DNA of 13,478 bases from positions 1 through 13,478 of the forward strand of contig SHZL01000043.1 of NCBI GenBank assembly GCA_009692275.1, read 5' to 3'. How positions within the stretch are numbered: the stretch's first letter is position 1; each line of letters opens with the position of its first letter. The notes under the pieces are model-generated. The model was not told where the DNA came from, did no database searches, and saw only the letters and a list, made by a program, of their open reading frames with translations. Both the position numbers and the translations under genes were made by a program. This stretch comes from Lysobacterales bacterium. GTDB taxonomy: Bacteria; Pseudomonadota; Gammaproteobacteria; Xanthomonadales; SZUA-36. Below are positions 1-5,582 of the stretch, piece by piece.

Positions 1-96
1 GTTTTGCACGTCACTACGCTTGTTCAGATGCCCGATCAGCGTCCGTAAAACGTCTGCTTCGAGTGCTATCCGGGTCTGCTGGTCCAACTCAGTCAT
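1..96 (-). CDS. DUF1244 family protein, N-terminal part only
   Basis: This is the first 32 codons of a gene that leaves the window at its left edge. The reading frame starts at an ATG whose complement lies at 94-96 and stays open to base 1. The visible peptide starts MTELDQQTRIALEADVLRTL and continues IGHLNKRSDVQN. The stretch of Leu-x-x-His-Leu followed by (R)SDVQN matches what I recall of the start of DUF1244 proteins. These are small conserved proteobacterial proteins of about 100 residues whose next segment carries a Cys-x-x-Cys-like NLAGFCRNC motif, here outside the window. An AAGG-containing purine stretch lies about ten bases upstream. The function of the family is not established. Only the N-terminus is visible, so the assignment is moderate. 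Confidence 0.68.
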   Translation of the reverse strand, partial: MTELDQQTRIALEADVLRTLIGHLNKRSDVQN

Positions 97-404
97 TTTT
101 TGCCTGCCTTACATGGTTTCAGCTATTGATTCCGACTTGGGAAGGTTACTCCAGGAATGCACAAGATGCTCACCGCGGGCGGGGTTTCGTTAATTTCCAT
201 CAACGATCAATATCGCATTTGCTTCAGATTTGCCGACGGTGACGCGTTTGACGTCGAGGTCTGCGATTACCACGGTTAAGAGGTTTGAAAAAGTGAAAAA
301 AATAAGGCCGCTCACTCCTGCTCGATAAGAATGTCGGTTAAAGCCAAGAGTTGGAGCAGTCGGATTGAGGGTATAATGGCGCTTGGCTTTAACGGAATTA
401 GCAT
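97..404. other. intergenic region between divergent genes
   Basis: These 308 bases separate the minus-strand DUF1244 gene from the plus-strand DUF2092 gene. They must hold both promoters. Only the plus-strand -10 element at 372-377 is clear to me. A minus-strand frame (190-453) is open here, but it overlaps this promoter, has no recognisable similarity and no good ribosome binding site, so I do not call it a gene. I see no RNA gene. Confidence 0.5.
351..377 (+). promoter_or_regulatory. sigma70-type promoter of the DUF2092 operon
   Basis: A perfect TATAAT lies at 372-377, 27 bases before the start codon at 405. The best -35 candidate is TTGGAG at 351-356, with a short 15-base spacer, so the -35 is weak. 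No other -10 of this quality lies in the upstream 300 bases. Transcription would start near 384, giving a leader of about 20 bases. The position is inferred from sequence only. Confidence 0.5.
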
Positions 405-1220
405 ATGAAACCTTCTTCGAGTTACCAACAACACAATCACTGGCGCAGGGCATCCGTCAGCTTTTTAGCACTCTGCCTTTCGACGTTTTTTGCATCAGTA
501 GTAAGCGCCAATGAGCTACAGGGAGATGCCAAGGCCATACTCAAATCCATGGCGGACTATGTAAGCAGTCAGCAAAACATCGAGTTCACCTTCGACAGCG
601 ATATTGAAGTCATCACGCCGCAACTGGAGAAAATCCAGTTCACCAATTCCGGGGAAGCCCTGTTGAGCCGGCCAAACAAGCTGCGTGCGCACCGCGTGGG
701 CGGATATGCTGATGTGGCTTTGTACTTCGATGGCGCGACCGCCAGCATCTATGCCAAACACACCAACTCGTACGCGCAGTTCCCCGCCGTGGGTACCGTT
801 GACCAGTTGGTTGAAGCGCTGAGAGCCGGGCACGGAGTCGCATTACCGGGTGCCGATTTCCTGCTGTCGAATGCTTATGACGTGCTTGTTGCCGAGGTCA
901 TGGAAGCCAAGCACATTGGGCGCGGCGTGATCGACGGTGTGGAATGCGAGCACCTCGCGTTCCGCAACTTCGACATGGACTGGCAATTGTGGGTGGAAGT
1001 TGGCGCTCAGCCCATCCCGCGCAAGATCGTCATCACCAGCAAAACCATGAACAGCGCGCCGCAGTATACGTTTCGCATCAAGAGCTGGAAAACCAGCGTG
1101 AAGCCAGGCAAGGATGCATTCACATTCAATCCACCCAGCGACGCCAAGCAACTTGACCCCAACGCGCTCATTGACCTGGACGAACTGCCACCGGAACCCG
1201 AGACGGGAGGAACCCAATGA
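405..1220 (+). CDS. exported DUF2092 family protein
   Basis: This 271-residue protein starts with a charged N-terminus (MKPSSSYQQHNHWRR) and a hydrophobic core at about 17-33. It ends that segment with VSA-NE, a plausible signal peptidase I site near residue 35, so it is predicted to be periplasmic or secreted. The rest resembles DUF2092. Supporting stretches are the early MADYVSSQQNIEFTFDSDIE, the LSRPNKLRA strand, the GVALPGADFL motif, the GVECEHLAF and DMDWQLWVE strands, the QPIPRKIVI segment, and the closing FTFNPPSDAKQ. As I understand the family, it has a LolA/LolB-like half-barrel fold and no established function, so lipid or lipoprotein binding would be only a guess. It is the first gene of a small operon. 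Its stop codon overlaps the start of the next gene (ATGA at 1217-1220), which implies translational coupling. The length is normal for the family. Confidence 0.8.
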   Translation: MKPSSSYQQHNHWRRASVSFLALCLSTFFASVVSANELQGDAKAILKSMADYVSSQQNIEFTFDSDIEVITPQLEKIQFTNSGEALLSRPNKLRAHRVGGYADVALYFDGATASIYAKHTNSYAQFPAVGTVDQLVEALRAGHGVALPGADFLLSNAYDVLVAEVMEAKHIGRGVIDGVECEHLAFRNFDMDWQLWVEVGAQPIPRKIVITSKTMNSAPQYTFRIKSWKTSVKPGKDAFTFNPPSDAKQLDPNALIDLDELPPEPETGGTQ

Positions 1221-1564
1221 AATATTCCAAGACGAGCAGGTATCTGCTGATTTCAGGCCTGGCTGTTGCCGGGTGGTTGTGCAATGGCGAGTTTTCTCTG
1301 AGCCCGCACGGAGGTCTGATCGCCACGGCTGAAGCGGTGGTGGGAGCACCGGCAACCCCCGTCAGCTATGCCGGTGTGGCCCGCAGATCTACGGTTGGTG
1401 CCGGTGCGGTGGGAGTCGGTGTTGCGCCCGGTGTCGGCGTGGGTGCGGTGGGAGTCGGTGTTGTGCCCGGTGTCGGCGCGGGTGCGGTGGGAGTCGGTGT
1501 TGCGCCCGGTGTCGGGGGCCCAGCCAACCTGGGTGGACCGGTGAACCGTGTCGGGAGGCGCTGA
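1217..1564 (+). CDS. small exported protein with elastin-like Gly/Val/Pro repeats
   Basis: This is a 115-residue protein coupled to the DUF2092 gene by an ATGA overlap. Its ribosome binding site (GGGAGGA, 1204-1210) lies inside the upstream gene. Residues 1-23 are basic then hydrophobic, suggesting a signal peptide or membrane anchor. A middle part containing VGAPATPVSYAGVARR follows. Residues 63-101 are three tandem copies of a 13-residue unit, GAVGVGVAPGVGV with small changes, rich in Gly, Val, Ala and Pro like elastin (APGVG and VPGVG pentamers). The tail is PANLGGPVNRVGRR. I recall small proteins with a related VGAPxTPVSYAGVARR segment next to DUF2092 genes, but I cannot name a family. 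The pairing suggests a shared cell-envelope role. Function is unknown. The repeat may be a recent expansion that replaced an ancestral C-terminus. Confidence 0.7.
   Translation: MKYSKTSRYLLISGLAVAGWLCNGEFSLSPHGGLIATAEAVVGAPATPVSYAGVARRSTVGAGAVGVGVAPGVGVGAVGVGVVPGVGAGAVGVGVAPGVGGPANLGGPVNRVGRR
1403..1519 (+). repeat. three tandem 39-bp repeats, in frame
   Basis: Units lie at 1403-1441, 1442-1480 and 1481-1519. Each encodes 13 residues in the frame of the surrounding gene. Units 1 and 2 differ at two bases by my reading (GCG to GTG and GTG to GCG), and unit 3 differs mainly in its last few bases. The period is a multiple of three, so copy number can change without breaking the frame. The near identity of the copies at the DNA level points to recent expansion. 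Confidence 0.92.
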
Positions 1565-1579
1565 GTAAGGATTTACGTC

Positions 1580-1791
1580 ATGAGTGGAATGGCCTACGGG
1601 GTGGTGCTACAGACCCCCTACCAGCAATATCTCGAGCGTGTCATTGCGGCCCTGAAAGTCGCGGGTTTCGGCGTGTTGATCCGGCAGCGATGATGCGGGC
1701 CGGCGGGTTCGAGGGTGACCCGGTCCTCAAGGAGGTCGGCGGCGAAGCCGAACGGCGGTTGAAACGCGTCGCCGAGACCCTGCGTAGCTGA
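1580..1791 (+). pseudogene. DUF302 gene remnant with internal deletion and frameshift
   Basis: An ATG at 1580, preceded by an AAGGA ribosome binding site, opens a 37-codon frame (1580-1693). It contains YQQYLERVIAALKVAGFGVL, which matches the conserved N-terminal helix and strand of DUF302 proteins (ERVxEALKxxGFGVL). From about 1668 a second frame, shifted relative to the first, reads DPAAMMRAGGFEGDPVLKEV followed by GGEAERRLKRVAETLRS and a stop at 1789-1791. This matches the C-terminal DPxAMM...VxxxLxRV part of the same family. The central 50-60 residues of a normal DUF302 protein (about 130 residues) are absent and the two halves are out of frame. A single deletion that also shifted the frame explains this. 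It sits 15 bases after the repeat-protein gene, so it was probably the third gene of that operon. The two-part match makes chance unlikely. Confidence 0.72.
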
Positions 1792-1894
1792 TTGAGTCTT
1801 TCTGTGTTACTTTTCAGGCAGCCGGTGAATCACATGCTGGCTTGATTTCTATGCAGTGATTCCAGGCAACAAAACCTCAGGAAAAAAGGTGGTC

Positions 1895-3688
1895 ATGAGC
1901 TACAAAAGCGGGTTGGCAATACTCTTTTGGTTAACGATCGCCTGGCCTGTACATGCGATCGCGGCAGAACCCCCAGCCGACACCGCCTATCGCAATGGCA
2001 AAATCTATACCGTCGATGCCCGCAACAGCACGCAGGAATCACTGGCTGTGCGGGACGGCAAGATTGTGTATGTCGGTGCTGATACCGGTGCCGGGCAGTT
2101 CATCGGCCCCGGGACACAGGTGATCGACCTCGGCGGACGCATGATGATGCCCGGGCTGGTGGATGGGCATATGCACCCGCTTTCCGGCGGCATGAAAATC
2201 CTGGGCTGCAGCCTGAACTACGCAGCCCTCACCATCGCCCAGTTCCAGGCACGGATCCAGGCCTGCATCGATGCCTCGCGCGACAAGGGTCCGGATGACT
2301 GGCTGGAAGTCGAGAGCTGGTTCCAGCAGAACATGCTGCCGGCCGGAACCGAAGTAAGCCGCGAGGACCTGGATATGCTGCAGACGCAGCGTCCCATCCT
2401 GGTGCGCTCTTCGTTCGGCCACTCAACGCTGGCCAGTTCGCGGGCCATGGAGCTTGCAAACATCACGGCGGACACCGCCGACCCCGAAGCAGGCAAGATC
2501 GCGCACAACGCAGCCGGCCAGCCGACCGGCATCCTGGAGGATTCTGCACAGGCGCTCTTCGATCACTTGCTACCGCAGACCACCGACGCGGAGATGCTCG
2601 CCGCGGCACAGGCCTCACTCGAAGCCGTGCGGGCACAGGGCATTACCACGTTCCTGGACGCTTCGGCCGATGCCAGGACCGTCGCCGCCTATGCGGCGCT
2701 GCAGCGCGATGGGAAGCTGACCGTGCGCGCCCACTTCGCGATGGAAATCACGCCTGAAGAAGGGCGCAAGCCAGAGGAGGCAGTAGCCGCACTGGTGCAA
2801 GTGGCACGCCAGTTCGACCAGGGGCCGGTCACGGTGCAACCGACCATCACGGTGCGCAATGCCAAGCTCTACATGGACGGAGTCATCACCGCACCGGCGT
2901 TCACGGGAGTGATGCTGCAGCCTTACCTGGTGAATCAGGGCACGGCCGAGCAGCCAAACTGGATCTCCAGCGGCAACACGGGACCGGCACCGTATTTTTC
3001 AGCCGAAGTCCTCAGGGAATTGCTGCTGCAACTGGCCGCTGCCGGTATTGATCCGCATATCCATGCCGACGGTGATGGCGCGACCCGCTATGCGCTGGAT
3101 GGCTTTGCGGCCATGCGCGAAAAATATTCAGGTGAGGCTATCCGTGCGGCCATCGCCCATGACGAAATCGTCGATCCTGCGGATTTCCCGCGCTTTGCAC
3201 TGCTGGACGTGATCCCCGTCCTCTCCTTGCAGTGGGGCAAGCCTGCCTCAGACACGATAGAAGGTGCACGGGACTATCTCGGGCCGGCGCGTTTCAAATA
3301 CCTGGAACCACAGGGCTTCCTGCACGAAGCGGGAGCACGGATAGCCTACGGTAGCGACTGGCCGGTGGATCCGCTGGATGAGTGGTTTGCCTTGAAAGTC
3401 GGAGTGACCAGGGCAAACGACCCCAGCGCCGGTCCGCAGTATGCCGGACGGCTGAGTGACGACCCGGGCTTAAGCCGCGAGACCGCCATTCGCACGATCA
3501 CGATCAACTCGTCCTACGAACTCCACCAGGAGGCCGAAACGGGGTCACTGGAAGTGGGCAAACTCGCGGACCTGATCATCCTCGACCGCAACCTGTTTGA
3601 GATCCCGGCTGAGGAAATTGCTGATGTGCAGGTATTGCTGACCGTGGTCGGCGGCAAGGTTGTATACCAGTCCGACGCATTTGATTAG
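1895..3688 (+). CDS. exported YtcJ-like metal-dependent amidohydrolase (Amidohydro_3)
   Basis: This 597-residue protein is a TIM-barrel hydrolase of the amidohydrolase superfamily. I chose the ATG at 1895 over an upstream in-frame GTG at 1856. The ATG puts a signal peptide (MSYKSGLAILFWLTIAWPVH, ending AIA-AEPP near residue 23) at the N-terminus, and a purine-rich AAAAAAGGTGG lies just upstream. Expected metal ligands are visible: HMH at 92-94 in PGLVDGHMHP, Lys324 in KLYMDG (the likely bridging lysine), HIH at 388-390, His422 in IAHDE and Asp488 in AYGSDWP. The C-terminal GSLEVGKLADLIILDR is the usual return to the small beta-sandwich formed with the N-terminal AYRNGKIYTVD strand. Family members hydrolyse formamides, amides or cyclic compounds. 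The substrate cannot be read from sequence, and gene neighbours give no hint. Length and motifs look intact. Confidence 0.88.
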   Translation: MSYKSGLAILFWLTIAWPVHAIAAEPPADTAYRNGKIYTVDARNSTQESLAVRDGKIVYVGADTGAGQFIGPGTQVIDLGGRMMMPGLVDGHMHPLSGGMKILGCSLNYAALTIAQFQARIQACIDASRDKGPDDWLEVESWFQQNMLPAGTEVSREDLDMLQTQRPILVRSSFGHSTLASSRAMELANITADTADPEAGKIAHNAAGQPTGILEDSAQALFDHLLPQTTDAEMLAAAQASLEAVRAQGITTFLDASADARTVAAYAALQRDGKLTVRAHFAMEITPEEGRKPEEAVAALVQVARQFDQGPVTVQPTITVRNAKLYMDGVITAPAFTGVMLQPYLVNQGTAEQPNWISSGNTGPAPYFSAEVLRELLLQLAAAGIDPHIHADGDGATRYALDGFAAMREKYSGEAIRAAIAHDEIVDPADFPRFALLDVIPVLSLQWGKPASDTIEGARDYLGPARFKYLEPQGFLHEAGARIAYGSDWPVDPLDEWFALKVGVTRANDPSAGPQYAGRLSDDPGLSRETAIRTITINSSYELHQEAETGSLEVGKLADLIILDRNLFEIPAEEIADVQVLLTVVGGKVVYQSDAFD

Positions 3689-3712
3689 CCACGCATTCGA
3701 CTGGCAAGAGAG

Positions 3713-4480
3713 TTACTGGTTGAGGTGTGCCAAGGCGATACGCAAAGGTTCCGGTGATGCCCGCAGCAAACCTTCGAACGGCCCATCCATTTCCAATACC
3801 AGGAATATGGCGCTTGAGACGGATAGTGCACACACGAACAGCACCGTCACTACGGTCGCGTTCCATGGCGCAAACAGACCAAAGCTGGTGAAGGTAATCG
3901 TGAGCCAGAAGACGAGAATCACGAGGAAATACACCGGAATGGACGAACTCACACTGGCCAGCACCATCCATCTCGCTTTCAGCAACGTTTCAGCCTGATC
4001 GACCGCCTCGGACTGCAGGGCCCGCTGGGTGTCGTTGCCTGGCTGCAAAGCGCGGATTGCGTGCACGAGTACTTCAGCGTTGACCCCTCCTCCCATTTGC
4101 AGCGGATTCAGATTCGCTGGGCTGGATGAGTCCTGCGGCCAGATCATCTCCAATCGTGCCCCTAAGGCGAGCTTCAGTCCGACGCGGATCATTCTGGTTT
4201 CCGGGCCATATTGCGCCAGCGTGCGGTCGAGCGTCAGGATGTCGATGGCGGTTTGCTGCACGCCTGACTCCACTGCGTCGAAAGAACTCTTGGCCGATGC
4301 CGTGACAAGGCCAAGAACGAGGGCAGTCATCGTGGCAATGAGGGCAATGCCCACCTTTACCGTATCTTTGGATTCCCGATCCAGGTGATGCTTCGGCAAC
4401 ACGGTGCGCAGCCACAGACCGAGCACTGCTCCGCCGAAGGTACAAGCAAACACGGTCAAGCTGATTATCGTCGGATTCAC
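3713..4480 (-). CDS. DUF4239 (bestrophin-like domain) integral membrane protein
   Basis: This 255-residue protein starts at a GTG (complement at 4478-4480) preceded by a strong GGAGG eight bases upstream. An ATG overlapping that GGAGG is out of frame and reaches a stop at once. Predicted membrane segments are at about 4-24, 42-62, 180-200 and 206-230, with a long soluble loop of about 115 residues between the second and third. The stretch HLDRESKDTVKVGIALIATM followed by TALVLGLVTASAKSSFD is characteristic of DUF4239 as I know it, and so is the C-terminal FLVLEMDGPFEGLLRASPEPL. The family is described as bestrophin-like, which hints at an ion channel, but its role is not proven. The gene is convergent with the amidohydrolase (24 bases apart, no obvious terminator) and appears to be transcribed alone from the promoter at 4534-4539. 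Confidence 0.82.
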   Translation of the reverse strand: MNPTIISLTVFACTFGGAVLGLWLRTVLPKHHLDRESKDTVKVGIALIATMTALVLGLVTASAKSSFDAVESGVQQTAIDILTLDRTLAQYGPETRMIRVGLKLALGARLEMIWPQDSSSPANLNPLQMGGGVNAEVLVHAIRALQPGNDTQRALQSEAVDQAETLLKARWMVLASVSSSIPVYFLVILVFWLTITFTSFGLFAPWNATVVTVLFVCALSVSSAIFLVLEMDGPFEGLLRASPEPLRIALAHLNQ

Positions 4481-4503
4481 GAAGGCGCCTCCATTTTGTC
4501 TAA

Positions 4504-4530
4504 GGAAACTTTGATTTATTCAGAGTTTCC
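4504..4530 (-). promoter_or_regulatory. 11-bp stem-loop in the 5' leader of the DUF4239 gene
   Basis: Arms lie at 4504-4514 and 4520-4530 (plus strand GGAAACTTTGA and TCAGAGTTTCC), around a 5-base loop. They pair over 11 positions, including one G-T pair. If the -10 box at 4534-4539 is used, the transcript would begin at or inside this hairpin, so the RNA would carry a stem-loop at or near its 5' end. There is no T-run on either strand, so it is not a typical terminator. An mRNA-stabilising role is inference. Confidence 0.45.
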
Positions 4531-4533
4531 CTA

Positions 4534-4539
4534 ATTATA
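4534..4539 (-). promoter_or_regulatory. -10 box for the DUF4239 gene
   Basis: The minus strand reads TATAAT here, a perfect sigma70 -10 hexamer, 54 bases upstream of the GTG start. No good TTGACA lies at the expected spacing (the minus strand around 4556-4563 reads roughly GCACATCC). The promoter is therefore weak, activator-dependent or coincidental. Confidence 0.4.
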
Positions 4540-4667
4540 CCGGCTTGCGCAGTTTGGATGTGCCCTCACCTCCCCGGTAATTCTGGTTGAGACCTCGCGC
4601 TTGCTGTTGCTGCCACCGCCTATGCTGGCTTATCGTTATCGTGCCGGCAGAACCCTGTGAGGCGCCC

Positions 4668-4823
4668 ATGATGCCAGAGTATGAATTGCACATTCTCTTG
4701 TCTGAGGACGATCAGAAGACCCGCGACTCCTTCTCATGTGGTTCGCATGATACTGTTCTTGAGCTCAGTGATGCATCACCCGGGCTCAGGGTTACTCTCA
4801 CGTTCAGCCGTGTCAACAGATGA
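4668..4823 (+). CDS. possible 51-residue protein, unrecognised
   Basis: A double ATG at 4668-4673 is preceded by GTGAGG about seven bases upstream. The frame encodes MMPEYELHILLSEDDQKTRD followed by a Ser/Gly-rich stretch and a final LRVTLTFSRVNR. It resembles nothing I recognise. The frame is also open further upstream (to 4587), but that part is Cys/Arg-rich and looks non-coding. The 3' end overlaps the unconserved tail of the minus-strand RND fragment. The alternation of hydrophobic and polar residues in EYELHILL and RVTLTFSRV is strand-like, which is weak support for a real small protein. It may be nothing. Confidence 0.3.
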   Translation: MMPEYELHILLSEDDQKTRDSFSCGSHDTVLELSDASPGLRVTLTFSRVNR

Positions 4824-5285
4824 GCGACACCATGCATATTCCCGGTCTGGCGTGGCTGATGCACAACGTCCTGCTGGCAACAACTGCACAAAGAAATAGG
4901 TGAGATTCTGGTTGGTGTCTTTGGCTGAAAGCTGCACTACGGGCGGATCTGCGTCAGCGGGCATTGGCGGCAAGCGATTCAGTCGTCCGAGTACATCGAC
5001 CAACACGGCCTGCATGTCGGTGCCCACTTCAAAGGTGAGGTTGACGAAGCTGCCGCCGGCAAAGGCGTTGCCCTCCATCTCTTCCATTCCAGGCATGCCT
5101 TGCAATACTTCTTCCTGTGGCTCAAGGATTTCTGACTCGATTTCCGTGGGCGATGCGGCGCGCCAGTTGGTTACCACCGACATCTGCGGCAGGTCGAACA
5201 TCGCCAGCGCCCCGAACAGAACCATCAGGGCGAGTGCCGCTGCGACAGCGGCAGGGTTATTCAATGAGGCGCGCGTAATATCCAT
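4776..5285 (-). pseudogene. truncated N-terminal fragment of an RND efflux pump permease
   Basis: From an ATG at 5283-5285 this frame encodes 169 residues. Residues 1-137 match the start of HAE1-type RND inner-membrane pumps, which are normally about 1,030 residues. Visible features are MDITRASLNNPAAVAAALAL (first transmembrane helix), VVTNWRAASPTEIESEILEP (porter PN1 start), GGSFVNLTFEVGTDMQAVLV, and RLPPMPADADPPVVQL ending TYFFVQLLP. Similarity then stops near 4875, and the last 32 residues to the stop at 4776 look unrelated. About ten residues are also missing after FDLP (around 5187), where family members have a segment like IQLxPDVERP. The deletion stayed in frame. No membrane-fusion partner or outer-membrane channel gene lies alongside. 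This is a dead fragment of a former efflux operon, with family assignment strong and non-functionality near certain. Confidence 0.85.
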
Positions 5286-5582
5286 ACAGGCCCCAGGAAT
5301 TTCGGCGCCGCAATTTTTACGACGCCAGAATGCGTTGATTACCTGGTGCTGAGACGTGCCTCTCGTCATGGAGGTTTAAGCCAACGCGTCAAGGCGACGC
5401 AGGCACTCGGCAAAGCGAGTCCGGCCGCGGGCCAGGGCATCTGGCGGTAGCCCGGATGTGTGAAAAACTTGCTTTAGGCCGAAAAGTCGCGCAATCTATA
5501 GCCGTGGTACAGGGATGACTACCGGTGGAGTGGATGCTCTATCGTAACGTGCGCCTGAAAAGTGCGCGCTGGAGCAATGGAC

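Noticed and set aside
190..453. 87-codon minus-strand ORF in the first intergenic region
   Set aside because: It overlaps the TATAAT promoter and the start of the DUF2092 gene and shows no recognisable similarity.
1856..1894. GTG start for the amidohydrolase
   Set aside because: It adds a polar MIPGNKTSGKKVV before the signal peptide, while the ATG at 1895 starts it properly.
5389..5407. Short inverted repeat near ACTCG/CGAGT upstream of the metalloprotease
   Set aside because: It is a five-base stem with no T-run and no link to a gene end, expected by chance.
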